From IMG/VR virus record IMGVR_UViG_3300027851_000053, positions 1 to 43,323 of that record: a stretch of 43,323 bases of DNA; one strand, 5' to 3'. The notes below the pieces were generated by a model that saw nothing but the letters and a program-made list of their open reading frames with translations, was not told the origin of the DNA and did not search any database. Source of the stretch: a virus. Below, piece after piece: positions 7,800 through 14,857 of the stretch (within the stretch, counting starts at the first letter, position 1; each line of letters starts with the position of its first letter). Made by a program: the position numbers and the translations under genes.

Positions 7800-8123
7800 C
7801 TATGCTGTCTTATTATTCCATTTTGCGTAATACTGATCCTTTAAATACAACTCCATGCTATCCTGACCTATCAATCTGTGAAACTCAGCAGCCATGTTGT
7901 GAGCCAATAGATTTCCAGATCCCTTTTCATAAACAATGCCAAGCTCACCATTTAGCTTAAATCTAAACTTTTCATTTTGAATCTCTATATCGAAAACATC
8001 AGCACCCAAGTCAACCAAGTGATTTTTAAAATCATCCCATTGGCTCCCACATAGTGATAGGCTTCTATTCAGGTATTGTCGATTGCTTCCATAGCGTGCT
8101 TTTAATATTTCCCATTCATTCAT
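7800..8123 (-). CDS. Hypothetical protein, moron
   Basis: A 107-residue protein I do not recognise: MNEWEILKARYGSNRQYLNRSL, a central GADVFDIEIQNEKFRFKLNGELG beta stretch and a C-terminal helix (AAEFHRLIGQDSMELYLK). The ATG at 8123 is used; AGG of TGAGG lies 10-11 bases upstream, while the longer frame would start at a TTG. No membrane segment or signal peptide. It forms a complete unit: box-type promoter and structured leader (8158-8256) upstream, terminator (7760-7784) downstream, inside the tail-neck gene cluster. That is classic moron organisation. Function unknown. Confidence 0.7.
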   Translation of the reverse strand: MNEWEILKARYGSNRQYLNRSLSLCGSQWDDFKNHLVDLGADVFDIEIQNEKFRFKLNGELGIVYEKGSGNLLAHNMAAEFHRLIGQDSMELYLKDQYYAKWNNKTA

Positions 8124-8157
8124 AATAACCAACCTCAGTTACAGCCTAAAATATGGC

Positions 8158-8256
8158 GTGCCAGTCGGTAGGCTTTCCCGATGTTCGATAGCTAATCTAG
8201 GCACTTGCTCATAATACTAATATTGCTCTTAAAAAGATAATTAGTATTTCTTATAT
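8158..8256 (-). promoter_or_regulatory. Moron promoter with structured 5' leader
   Basis: Minus strand: box ATATAAGAAATACTAATTAT (8256-8237), exactly 20 bases, then TATTAT (8216-8211). The predicted transcript begins at GUGCC (8204-8200), which pairs with GGCAC (8162-8158). Inside are a GAU-UAGCU-AUC hairpin, a GAA linker, and UCGG/CCGA. Compared with the other copies, the P1, P2 and P3 stems have changed on both sides. Confidence 0.75.
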
Positions 8257-8267
8257 ATGCTCTTATA

Positions 8268-8313
8268 TGCCACTTACTATATATAGTATTAAAGAGAAAA
8301 GGGCTAAGTGGCA
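8268..8313. repeat. Inverted-repeat element with 28-bp core, copy D
   Basis: TGCCACTTA (8268-8276) and TAAGTGGCA (8305-8313) are perfect 9-bp complementary arms around a 28-base AT-rich core. Read on the minus strand, the core matches those of three elements at 23336-23562 (GCCCTTTTCTCTTTAATA). It lies between the terminator at 8325-8347 and the moron promoter box at 8256. It may be a protein-binding site; no ORF is present. Confidence 0.75.
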
Positions 8314-8324
8314 CAAGAGAGTAT

Positions 8325-8347
8325 AAAAAAAGCCATCGAGAGATGGC
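8325..8347 (-). terminator. Intrinsic terminator after 8683..8381
   Basis: Minus strand GCCATC-TCTC-GATGGC followed by seven U. It ends the transcript of the Rha gene and its neighbour before the moron cassette starts. Confidence 0.85.
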
Positions 8348-8380
8348 GTGTTTTATGGGTTAATTTAAGAGGATTTTAGG

Positions 8381-8683
8381 CTATAAATTTACCAATTCTG
8401 CAACCTTGGTCACTATGTATGAATCTGCTTCATAACTGGAACCATCAGGAGAAACCCACTTCTTATATTTAACAGTAACAACAGGCTTAACTTTGCGAAC
8501 CCAAACACCATTTACCTTGTATAAAGGGTAATTGCGCTTAAAGAAGAACAAGTCATGTGTTTTTATTTTTTCCACATGGCCTTTAAATAGTGTTTTTGGT
8601 GTTATATACCCAATACTAGCGCCACTATCAAAACAGTGCTGTCTAAAATCCCAAGAAACGTAATCGCCGACATTGATATTCAT
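8381..8683 (-). CDS. Hypothetical protein downstream of Rha
   Basis: A 100-residue beta-rich protein: NINVGDYVSWDF at the start suggests an SH3-like or small barrel fold, followed by basic stretches (FFFKRNYPLYKVNGVWVRKVKPVVTVKYKKW). The ATG at 8683 has GTGAG 8 bases upstream; a GTG start at 8695, overlapping the Rha stop by 4 bases, is an alternative. It is transcribed with Rha and followed by a strong terminator. Its partner suggests an accessory, non-structural role. No family recognised. Confidence 0.6.
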   Translation of the reverse strand: MNINVGDYVSWDFRQHCFDSGASIGYITPKTLFKGHVEKIKTHDLFFFKRNYPLYKVNGVWVRKVKPVVTVKYKKWVSPDGSSYEADSYIVTKVAELVNL

Positions 8684-8691
8684 GGCAATAC

Positions 8692-9330
8692 TCACTGTAA
8701 CAATGTCTTAGCAATAGCAGACACGCGCTCTTTGCACAACTTATAAATATCTTTGTAGTCCAACCCCGCATTCAATCCATCACTAATTGCAATCTTCACC
8801 ATAGTTTCAGCAATTTTTATTTCATCGAGTTTTCTAGCATCTAGGTTGTCGCGCTGCCCTGCATCAATGTTAAGCGCTGCATTGGTCATCTTGGTGATGG
8901 TCATGTAATACATATCAGCATTTTTACTGCCATTGGTTCGCGCGTACTCGACTAAATCGCGGATAGCGTCAGTTTCCAAGTGTCTGACTTGCTTTCCCTC
9001 AATTCGGGCAATATCGCGCTTTACTAACTGGGTTCGAGCATCACGGAATGCTTTAACGAGCTTTAATTTAGCTGAAACAATGTGATTGTTGTTTCGCATA
9101 AGTGTTAGCAGGAAATAACACTGATCTTCATTTAACAGCGCAAATCTAACCTGTGAATTGTTGTATCCACATTCCGTTTGAAACGGGAGCTGTCCAAGTG
9201 ATTCAAACTGTGATTTGTATTTATCGATGTTTTCAAGAATGGTGCGGTGACGGTGATTAAGCTCAGGAGAGAGTAGGCGTGAATCAACACGAAATTCCGA
9301 CTTAATTAAAGCAATAGAAAAATCTTTCAT
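8692..9330 (-). CDS. Rha-family phage regulatory protein
   Basis: A 212-residue protein with a Phage_pRha-like N-terminal domain (about residues 1-105): KSEFRVDSRLLSPELNHRHRTILENI, QTECGYNNSQVRFALLNEDQCYFLLTLMRNN and SAKLKLVKAFRDAR. This is the typical Rha sequence, also seen at the start of antirepressor-like proteins. The C-terminal half is helical and unfamiliar. Rha proteins act as phage regulators and block growth in hosts lacking IHF. It sits, unusually, among virion neck genes on the same strand. SD AAGAG precedes the ATG. Confidence 0.85.
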   Translation of the reverse strand: MKDFSIALIKSEFRVDSRLLSPELNHRHRTILENIDKYKSQFESLGQLPFQTECGYNNSQVRFALLNEDQCYFLLTLMRNNNHIVSAKLKLVKAFRDARTQLVKRDIARIEGKQVRHLETDAIRDLVEYARTNGSKNADMYYMTITKMTNAALNIDAGQRDNLDARKLDEIKIAETMVKIAISDGLNAGLDYKDIYKLCKERVSAIAKTLLQ

Positions 9331-9378
9331 AATATAAACTCTTAAAGTTGCGCCACTATTGGCAGATACATTATACCA

Positions 9379-9813
9379 CTATTCCTCCACAACCTCACTT
9401 TTTATAGAGTCGTAAAGGAGCATTGTTTCACGCAATGGCGACTGTGTTCCTTTCTTGGCTACTGTACTGGCTGCGTTTGGTGGGTCTGAGAACGTCATAA
9501 TAGCGGTTTGGATGTCTGATTGCATCTGCAAGCCAACAAGCCCCAAAATTTCGGTAACTGGCAAACCTCTGCCGATACCGCGCAGGGTCATATCCGACCA
9601 ATTCTTTTTATTCTGTTCGATGGTATCTCGGAAAAAAGGGCGGGGCGGTGCTGTCCGTGTGCCGTACTCATTCCAAAAAGCCACTAATGGCACAGGTGTA
9701 CCATCGGGATATTTGGAATTCTCTAACACACCAACTTTAACGTGTGCGCCTGTAGACTCAGGAGCTAGTTTTTTAAGATAGTTCGCAAGTCCTTCACCTG
9801 AGCGCTTGACCAT
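9379..9813 (-). CDS. Tail completion / neck protein (HK97 gp10-like)
   Basis: A 144-residue protein with VKVGVLENSKYPDGTPVPLVAFWNEYGT followed by RTAPPRPFFRDTI, the signature of gp10/gpG-like tail completion proteins that attach to the connector. The C-terminal helix LVGLQMQSDIQTAIMTFSDPPN is also typical. It lies 3 bases after the DUF4054 adaptor gene and is followed by the Rha gene. It likely acts in the neck, linking head and tail. Confidence 0.8.
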   Translation of the reverse strand: MVKRSGEGLANYLKKLAPESTGAHVKVGVLENSKYPDGTPVPLVAFWNEYGTRTAPPRPFFRDTIEQNKKNWSDMTLRGIGRGLPVTEILGLVGLQMQSDIQTAIMTFSDPPNAASTVAKKGTQSPLRETMLLYDSIKSEVVEE

Positions 9814-9816
9814 ATA

Positions 9817-10245
9817 TCACCGTGGCTGCGGATAACGACTGCGATCAACAGGCATGGCAACATTAGTCACAACATAAAGCCCTGTACGATATGGCGCTGT
9901 CATCATCCAGTATTCTGCACCGTATGGCGTTTGGTTGAACCACTTTTCACGACCAACGGCAGAAGTAGGGTAATCCAACGAAACAGAAACACTACCCTCA
10001 GTAGCCGAAGAAATCCGACCAACGGCAGAATTCCCGCTTTGAATCTGTGTCTGTAGTTGCGCATAGTGAGCAACAAGCAAATAGAACCAAATAAGGCGCG
10101 TATCCTCATCAATACAAGAATTTTCGCTATTATCTAGGATCTGCTCTGACTTCTTGAAAAACCACTCTAATTGTGTATCAGAAATACCCGCGAACTGCGG
10201 GTAAATCTCTTTAAAGTGGGCAGGGTTGAATACGACTTTTGCCAT
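9817..10245 (-). CDS. Head-tail connector (DUF4054)
   Basis: A 142-residue helical protein. FNPAHFKEIYPQFAGISDTQLEWFFKKSEQIL at the N-terminus and LIWFYLLVAHYAQL in the middle, then GRISSATEGSVSVSLDYPT and a WFNQTPYGAEYW motif, are the DUF4054 pattern. These proteins form the adaptor ring under the portal. It starts 2 bases after the previous stop. Confidence 0.85.
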   Translation of the reverse strand: MAKVVFNPAHFKEIYPQFAGISDTQLEWFFKKSEQILDNSENSCIDEDTRLIWFYLLVAHYAQLQTQIQSGNSAVGRISSATEGSVSVSLDYPTSAVGREKWFNQTPYGAEYWMMTAPYRTGLYVVTNVAMPVDRSRYPQPR

Positions 10246-10247
10246 AT

Positions 10248-10580
10248 TTATACGCCTTTACCTGCATCGGCATCTTTTTCAACGCCTGCATGTTTACCTT
10301 GCTTAATACGTTCTGTGCCAGTTTTTAGCTCGGCTGTATCTTTCGCCTGTGCTTTTGCATTGCGTGTAGTTTCTTGCGCAGCAACACAGCCTGACGTATA
10401 GAGCTTGTGGCCTTTGTGTTGTTCTACCCATGCGTCCCACAGCTCTTTGGGCACGTTTTCGGTGATGCCATAGCCATGAGCAACGGCAGAACTGTTATAG
10501 CCGTTTAGGACGACTTTCTGGTTTCCAACTTGCAATTCAACACCATAAGGCTTTTTGCATAATACTGTTACTGTAGACAT
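10248..10580 (-). CDS. Small virion-associated protein after the capsid gene
   Basis: A 110-residue protein. The ATG at 10580 is chosen because GGGAGA lies 8 bases upstream; the frame is open to 10619. The N-terminal half (VTVLCKKPYGVELQVGNQKVVLNGYNSSAVAHGYGITENVPKELWDAWVEQHK) resembles small proteins found between major capsid and connector genes in many phages. The C-terminus is a charged, Lys/Ala/Glu-rich tail. It has its own extended -10 promoter just after the capsid terminator. Exact role unknown. Confidence 0.7.
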   Translation of the reverse strand: MSTVTVLCKKPYGVELQVGNQKVVLNGYNSSAVAHGYGITENVPKELWDAWVEQHKGHKLYTSGCVAAQETTRNAKAQAKDTAELKTGTERIKQGKHAGVEKDADAGKGV

Positions 10581-10605
10581 TTTCTGTTCTCCCAAAAGAT
10601 ATTTC

Positions 10606-10614
10606 ATTCTAGCA
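10606..10614 (-). promoter_or_regulatory. Extended -10 promoter for the connector/neck genes
   Basis: Minus strand TGC-TAGAAT immediately downstream of the capsid terminator and about 26 bases before the start of 10580..10248. No good -35 is visible. It would restart transcription after the terminator. Confidence 0.5.
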
Positions 10615-10620
10615 TACAAT

Positions 10621-10653
10621 AAAAAAAGGTATCACCAAAACGATGATACCTTT
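10621..10653 (-). terminator. Intrinsic terminator after the major capsid gene
   Basis: Minus-strand 10-bp hairpin AAAGGTATCA / TGATACCTTT with a 9-base loop and a following U-run. It probably sets a high capsid level relative to downstream connector genes. Confidence 0.9.
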
Positions 10654-10669
10654 AATTTAGGCTTGTGGG

Positions 10670-11710
10670 TTACGGCGCAGGCGTTGAAGTCGCATCCATA
10701 GTGGCAACAAACGCAGGGCGGTAAAGGATTGCGCCTAAAGTACCTTGTGAGCGTTTTTGCTTGAATCCCGACATGTCTTGAATCAATGGATGGGTACGCA
10801 TTTTTTCAGTGAATGACATTTCAACGGTTTTCTGACCTTCGTACTCATCAACGATCAACTGAATAGTTTCACCTGTTGGAGTGCTGTATTCAGGAATAGT
10901 GACGAAACGTAAGTTCGGGTAATGCTCTTTAAACAATGCACCAAGATTCAAGCCGAATTGGTTTGTCTTAGTGAATTGAGCTTTCATGAGTGGAGAAAGC
11001 AGGCAAGTCATTGTTGTTTCGTTGTCTACTAAGCCCTCAGTTTGAGAGATTAATTTTTTAAACAATTTGCCAAAGTCGTTGAAGATACCCTCAGCAACTA
11101 ATGTTTCCCAGTTCCCGCCAGTTACCGCAGGTAATAGGCTAGGGTCGTTGATCATGCCGTAGTTAGCCAAACCATCAATACCGTAAATGTACGAATGGTT
11201 TTGGAACTTGTTAAGCGTTAATGCGGCAGAAATCTGTTTACGGCTAGACCAGTCAATACGCGCTTCACCTGCCATTTCTTGCTCGTATTCACCAACACGG
11301 ATAACCGTTTGATAGTGGTACGGTTGGCGTGATGGGTATTGAACGTTTACACCCGACATACCGTTATCATTGAAATCGCCATAGGTTGAAGTTTCACCTA
11401 CTGATTCAATAACAGGGAATTGAACAAGTGAGCTAGTCCAGTTACCTTTTTTAACTTCGCCAAATGCTTCACCCATTTTCATAGGTGACACAAGAACTTC
11501 GATTAAATTCGGATCAACCCATGTGGTAAATAAAGCAGGGAAGCCGCCGTTTGGATTGGTAACTAATGATCCTGGCACAAGTTCAGCATCCATAGCCATT
11601 GCTAGGTTCGCTTTCTTTGCATCCGTTAATACCTGAGCGCCACGACCGAAGATAACGCCGTGTTCTTTATTGAGTACCGCAATATCGCTTTGTGTTAATT
11701 CTAAAGGCAT
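10670..11710 (-). CDS. Major capsid protein (DUF2184)
   Basis: A 346-residue protein placed after protease/scaffold and cement genes and ended by a strong terminator. Sequence blocks such as GFPALFTTWVDPNLIEVLVSPMKMGEAFGEVKKGNWTSS, SYIYGIDGLANYGMINDPSLLPAV, and FTEKMRTHPLIQDMSGFKQKRSQGTLGAILYRPAFVATMDA match the DUF2184 capsid family, which has the HK97 fold. It forms the icosahedral shell. There is no obvious N-terminal delta domain; the scaffold is supplied by the separate upstream gene. Confidence 0.92.
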   Translation of the reverse strand: MPLELTQSDIAVLNKEHGVIFGRGAQVLTDAKKANLAMAMDAELVPGSLVTNPNGGFPALFTTWVDPNLIEVLVSPMKMGEAFGEVKKGNWTSSLVQFPVIESVGETSTYGDFNDNGMSGVNVQYPSRQPYHYQTVIRVGEYEQEMAGEARIDWSSRKQISAALTLNKFQNHSYIYGIDGLANYGMINDPSLLPAVTGGNWETLVAEGIFNDFGKLFKKLISQTEGLVDNETTMTCLLSPLMKAQFTKTNQFGLNLGALFKEHYPNLRFVTIPEYSTPTGETIQLIVDEYEGQKTVEMSFTEKMRTHPLIQDMSGFKQKRSQGTLGAILYRPAFVATMDATSTPAP

Positions 11711-11722
11711 TATTCAGTCCTC

Positions 11723-12223
11723 TTAAAATGCTGTAATTTTGATAAGTTCGCCAACACCACCGATGGAAGCAACCTTAAATTCTGTTTCTGTGAAGCCTGC
11801 AACTGTAGCACCCGCTGCACCTGTAGCGATCTCGCCTGTAGTATCAGAAGCAAATACCTTTTGGCCTACTGTCGCAGCAGTCGTAGTTTTAGCCCAAAAG
11901 TCGCCACGGTCATAAAGCGTTACGCCAAAGCCCGCAGGAATAAGCATTGATGTTTCAGCACGATAGCCAGTAATCAAAGCAGTATTTTCACCACGACGAA
12001 CAAAACCTACTACCTGATTGGTTAAAACGGCAGGCTTAACATTTGTCACTTGACCGTTTGCAATGTTAGCCCATGCAAAGCGTGCAATAGTCACACCTGT
12101 AGCCGACGCCTTTAATTGCTGATTGCCCGCAAGCACCGCATGATACGGGCCAGCAGCCGCAAAATCACCTTCAACAGCTAAAGGGACGTTGCGGTTAATT
12201 GTTTGTTGAAAACCTGTAGCCAT
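11723..12223 (-). CDS. Capsid cement/decoration protein (Gp24-like structural cement)
   Basis: A 166-residue Gly/Ala/Thr-rich beta protein between scaffold/protease and capsid. MATGFQQTINRNVPLAVEGDFAAAGP and a C-terminal barrel-like segment (ATVAGFTETEFKVASIGGVGELIKITAF) fit the structural cement protein Gp24 family. Such trimers stabilise the expanded shell from outside. Spacing is 12 bases to the capsid gene and 5 bases from the upstream gene. Confidence 0.8.
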   Translation of the reverse strand: MATGFQQTINRNVPLAVEGDFAAAGPYHAVLAGNQQLKASATGVTIARFAWANIANGQVTNVKPAVLTNQVVGFVRRGENTALITGYRAETSMLIPAGFGVTLYDRGDFWAKTTTAATVGQKVFASDTTGEIATGAAGATVAGFTETEFKVASIGGVGELIKITAF

Positions 12224-12228
12224 GATTA

Positions 12229-12810
12229 TTACCCCTTACGAATATGACCAGTGATTGATTTCAAGCCTGTAGACGCGGTTGCATAAGCAGAGTCTTGGGC
12301 AATTTGTTTAGACTGAGAGCCAGCTTTTAAATGCTTAACAGCTAGTTTCAAGCCCGCCGTGTTTACGCCCGCAGTGTTTTCGCCTTTTTGCTTTACAGCA
12401 TAAGCATAAACATCATGCTCAGAATCAAAACCGTCCATTGCGAGTTCACCCACAAGTGGCTCAACGTCTTTAAGTGCTGAGAAAATACCTTTCATCTTCG
12501 CAACAGCGTTAGACTCGATCATAGCAGCGTCCATAGCTTGCTTTTTGTCGTCTTTGTCGTCCTCATCTTCTGCGTCAGACTTTTTATCGTCATCTTCATC
12601 TTCTGCGACTTCGATTACTTCTTCATCCTCGGCATCGGATTTCTTCTCGTCGTCCTCGTCCTCGGCTTCCTTTTCTTCCTTATCTTCGTCATGAGCTAAT
12701 TGCCCCACAACTGCAATAATGGTCTTTTTCAGTTCTTCGGCTGAATCCATTCCAAGTTGTTCTTGGAGTTTAGATAACGAGCCTTTTTTCAGGGCAATTT
12801 TCTTGCTCAT
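12229..12810 (-). CDS. Nested in-frame scaffolding protein
   Basis: Within the protease-scaffold gene, an ATG at 12810 (MSKKIALKKGSLSKLQEQLG) is preceded by TTGAGGAA with a 7-base spacer, a better SD than that of the full gene. It would give a 193-residue protein with a basic start, a long Asp/Glu/Lys-rich segment and a helical C-terminus, like phage scaffolds. Separate scaffolds from in-frame internal starts within a protease gene are known (lambda C/Nu3). This start is inferred from the sequence only. Confidence 0.7.
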   Translation of the reverse strand: MSKKIALKKGSLSKLQEQLGMDSAEELKKTIIAVVGQLAHDEDKEEKEAEDEDDEKKSDAEDEEVIEVAEDEDDDKKSDAEDEDDKDDKKQAMDAAMIESNAVAKMKGIFSALKDVEPLVGELAMDGFDSEHDVYAYAVKQKGENTAGVNTAGLKLAVKHLKAGSQSKQIAQDSAYATASTGLKSITGHIRKG

Positions 12811-13383
12811 TAAAAATTCCTCAATTTCGTTAGGCATCTCATCTGCAATAATAGCATCTTTGCCAATACGACCACGCTCAACTAAAGCAACGTGATTACC
12901 GTGAATATTACGCATCACACCATCATAGTGCTCTCCGTTCCATTCACCGCCTGTCATATCAGCAGTGTACGCATATCCCGCAGATAACTGGTTTAACTTC
13001 TCAGATTCAATCAGGTCGATTGCGTTCTGATCATATACACGTAAGCTAGAGTATACATTGTCCCCGTCCATTTCAACAACAGTCCCAATACTACCAACCG
13101 TAGAGTCTTTTTCAGGTTCTTCGGATGAAACAGGTGTGTGGCGTTCTAATAGTTGCAAACCTTGAAATGTGGGTAGTGCGCGTTGCAGCTCGGTAGGGCA
13201 GCGCAATAACATGTAAACCTTGTTCGGATCCAATCCTAAAGCTTGCCAGTTTGGAATCTCTTGACCGCGATACGGATTAATTGCAGCTTTGGTAATGCAA
13301 GTTCGATCAACGATTAGATGACCGTTGCTGTCCTTGTGCCGCGCCGTGGTTAGGGATTGAAAGTCCATAGCGTATTTTGGCAT
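12229..13383 (-). CDS. Prohead protease fused to scaffold (DUF2213)
   Basis: A 384-residue protein. Residues 1-185 form the DUF2213 protease domain, with LLERHTPV and the catalytic-type HGNHVALVERGRIG motif (His and a nearby Glu-Arg). Residues from about 190 are scaffold-like: an acidic low-complexity tract (runs of DEDD, KKSDAEDE twice) and a helical, Lys-rich C-terminus. It would process or remove the scaffold before packaging. A promoter with an extended -10 and SD TAAGGCG precede it. An in-frame internal start gives the scaffold part alone. Confidence 0.85.
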   Translation of the reverse strand: MPKYAMDFQSLTTARHKDSNGHLIVDRTCITKAAINPYRGQEIPNWQALGLDPNKVYMLLRCPTELQRALPTFQGLQLLERHTPVSSEEPEKDSTVGSIGTVVEMDGDNVYSSLRVYDQNAIDLIESEKLNQLSAGYAYTADMTGGEWNGEHYDGVMRNIHGNHVALVERGRIGKDAIIADEMPNEIEEFLMSKKIALKKGSLSKLQEQLGMDSAEELKKTIIAVVGQLAHDEDKEEKEAEDEDDEKKSDAEDEEVIEVAEDEDDDKKSDAEDEDDKDDKKQAMDAAMIESNAVAKMKGIFSALKDVEPLVGELAMDGFDSEHDVYAYAVKQKGENTAGVNTAGLKLAVKHLKAGSQSKQIAQDSAYATASTGLKSITGHIRKG

Positions 13384-13408
13384 AGTAAACGCCTTATAAA
13401 TAAAACTG

Positions 13409-13417
13409 ATTATAGCA
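13409..13417 (-). promoter_or_regulatory. Extended -10 promoter for the capsid genes
   Basis: Minus strand TGC-TATAAT, a consensus extended -10, lies between the terminator at 13431-13455 and the ATG at 13383. The -35 region is T-rich (CTTTTT) at 17-base spacing. Confidence 0.7.
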
Positions 13418-13430
13418 AACGAAAAGCAAT

Positions 13431-13455
13431 AAAAAAGCCCTGTTATAAGGGCTTT
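13431..13455 (-). terminator. Intrinsic terminator overlapping the end of 13616..13443
   Basis: Minus strand AAAGCCC-TTATAACA-GGGCTTT plus U-run. The stop codon TAA of the upstream gene lies in the loop. Confidence 0.8.
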
Positions 13456-13616
13456 ATTTCTTCATTATCTTCTACTATGTATGGTTGCCATGAGCCGAAC
13501 ACAAAACACTTCCACCCATACTTGTACGATTCTTTTAGAAAAATATACTCCATATCAGTTTCGCTGTAATGCGTCGCCCCACTCGGAGCGTTTTTCTTAA
13601 TTTCGTCTTTGGTCAT
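13443..13616 (-). CDS. Small GATHY-family protein
   Basis: A 57-residue protein: MTKDEIKKNAPSGATHYSETD, then YIFLKESYKYGWKCFVFGSW and ending in KPL. The same head (IRKNAPSGATDY) and KPL ending occur in 20515..20351, so the two are close paralogs; in both the terminator overlaps the last codons. The ATG is 3 bases after the preceding zinc-ribbon gene (TGAAATG). Function unknown. Confidence 0.75.
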   Translation of the reverse strand: MTKDEIKKNAPSGATHYSETDMEYIFLKESYKYGWKCFVFGSWQPYIVEDNEEIKPL

Positions 13617-13617
13617 T

Positions 13618-13713
13618 TCACAGCCCACTATCTAAACAAGAATAACAAAAACCATGTGGCATTGGATCTCCGCATTTTTTGCATGTCATGCACATTCTTC
13701 TTATCTTAATCAT
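13618..13713 (-). CDS. 31-residue zinc-ribbon peptide
   Basis: A very short gene: M-I-K-I-R-R then CMTCKKCGDPMPHGFCYSC, with paired Cys-x2-Cys knuckles likely to bind one zinc. Its ATG shares a base with the previous stop (TGATG) and its stop lies 1 base before the next start (TGAAATG), tight coupling that argues it is real. Possibly a small nucleic-acid or protein-binding factor; function unknown. Confidence 0.65.
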   Translation of the reverse strand: MIKIRRMCMTCKKCGDPMPHGFCYSCLDSGL

Positions 13714-13883
13714 CACAACCTCTTATAACTATTCAAACTTACTTTAATCATTTGCCATGCACCGCCATTTGATTTGAACGTAAAGCCTAGATCATTCTTT
13801 TTGAAGAATACTGGCTTGCCGTTCTCAAAGTCGTAATGTGTGGCATCCCTTGGGGCGCGTGCGCGTAGTTCTGTTAGAGTCAT
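13713..13883 (-). CDS. Small GATHY-family protein
   Basis: A 56-residue protein: MTLTELRARAPRDATHYDFENG, then KPVFFKKNDLGFTFKSNGGAWQM. This shows the family layout of an N-terminal helix, the [G/D]ATHY motif, a short beta pair and a Trp. ATGA overlap with the upstream gene and TGATG overlap with the zinc-ribbon gene. Function unknown. Confidence 0.75.
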   Translation of the reverse strand: MTLTELRARAPRDATHYDFENGKPVFFKKNDLGFTFKSNGGAWQMIKVSLNSYKRL

Positions 13884-14050
13884 TTCTCTGTGCGCTCCAT
13901 TGTTAGGCAGAATAGTGAGAACGCATATTGCGTGTCTTTGATGTGATATGTCATATCTTTATTTCTTTCCGAGTATGCCACCAATCCATAAGATCTAAGA
14001 TGATCCTCGAATAGCTTCTGCTTTTCTTCCAAAGTTAGGTCTTTAAACAT
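13880..14050 (-). CDS. Hypothetical small protein
   Basis: A 56-residue protein starting MFKDLTLEEKQKLFEDHL. The ATG at 14050 is chosen because GAG lies a few bases upstream; the frame is open to 14131 but that part overlaps the MuF gene. Helical N-terminus, aromatic-rich C-terminus (YHIKDTQYAFSLFCLTMER). It overlaps the next gene by ATGA. No family recognised. Confidence 0.65.
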   Translation of the reverse strand: MFKDLTLEEKQKLFEDHLRSYGLVAYSERNKDMTYHIKDTQYAFSLFCLTMERTEK

Positions 14051-14057
14051 AATGATC

Positions 14058-14825
14058 TCACAATTCAATAATAAGTCTTTTGCCACATTTGCATCCGATT
14101 TTATCACGCGGGTGAATCCACTCGTGATCAATATAAGCGCCTTTTTCTAAATCGTACTCCATGCCATTAGCCTTGACATGACTTACACGAGGTTCCTTCG
14201 AGGCCGAGCTGTGCATCCAAATGGCTTTAGTCACACCCAATTCTTTAGCTCTCGCATTCTCGATTGAATCGTTAATTTTGCCTATTTGGTCGTTAGCGAT
14301 AATCTTAGCTCTGCGTTCAGACATACCGTCAATTTCACGTAGGCGTTTTATCAAGCCCTCAACATCATAACCGCCCTTAACCGATTGCCATACAGACAAG
14401 CGCACACGGTCAAGGTATTGTTCACCAACCGATTTAATCAATCCGATGTTTTCACCCAATGCGACTTGCATCTGTTCTTCAACATACTGCGAGTGATTAA
14501 ACCCAACCGTAAAGCCACGTCTACGCAGAATAGACAGCAATCTACGCTCATAGTTAGACTTGGATTTACCGACAAATACCTTAGCCATTTCAGGTGCAAT
14601 ACGGTCTAGGTTATACGACCAGCGATTAATCACTGCATCCATGACATGAGAAAGCCAATCTGTGATTCCATCCATTGCCAAGTCATTTTTAAACGGCTTC
14701 ACAATATCTCGAATTACATCTGCACGGATTTCGTCAATCATGCCCATCATCATGCGTTCATATTCTTTTTGAATACGAACTGACGGCGGTATCAACGGCA
14801 GAACGATTGGCTTTTTTTGTTTCAT
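14058..14825 (-). CDS. Head morphogenesis protein (SPP1 gp7/Mu gpF-like)
   Basis: A 255-residue protein whose C-terminal ~110 residues show the Phage_Mu_F pattern: SERRAKIIANDQIGKINDS, then WMHSSASKEPRVSHVKANG and a final IHPRDKIGCKCGKRL. It is a minor head protein that normally follows the portal and may be injected or help start assembly. Here 2.2 kb of small genes separate it from the portal. SD AGG lies 7 bases before the ATG. Confidence 0.88.
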   Translation of the reverse strand: MKQKKPIVLPLIPPSVRIQKEYERMMMGMIDEIRADVIRDIVKPFKNDLAMDGITDWLSHVMDAVINRWSYNLDRIAPEMAKVFVGKSKSNYERRLLSILRRRGFTVGFNHSQYVEEQMQVALGENIGLIKSVGEQYLDRVRLSVWQSVKGGYDVEGLIKRLREIDGMSERRAKIIANDQIGKINDSIENARAKELGVTKAIWMHSSASKEPRVSHVKANGMEYDLEKGAYIDHEWIHPRDKIGCKCGKRLIIEL

Positions 14826-14857
14826 GGCTAACCTAGATTATCGGGTTTGGGTTTGGC

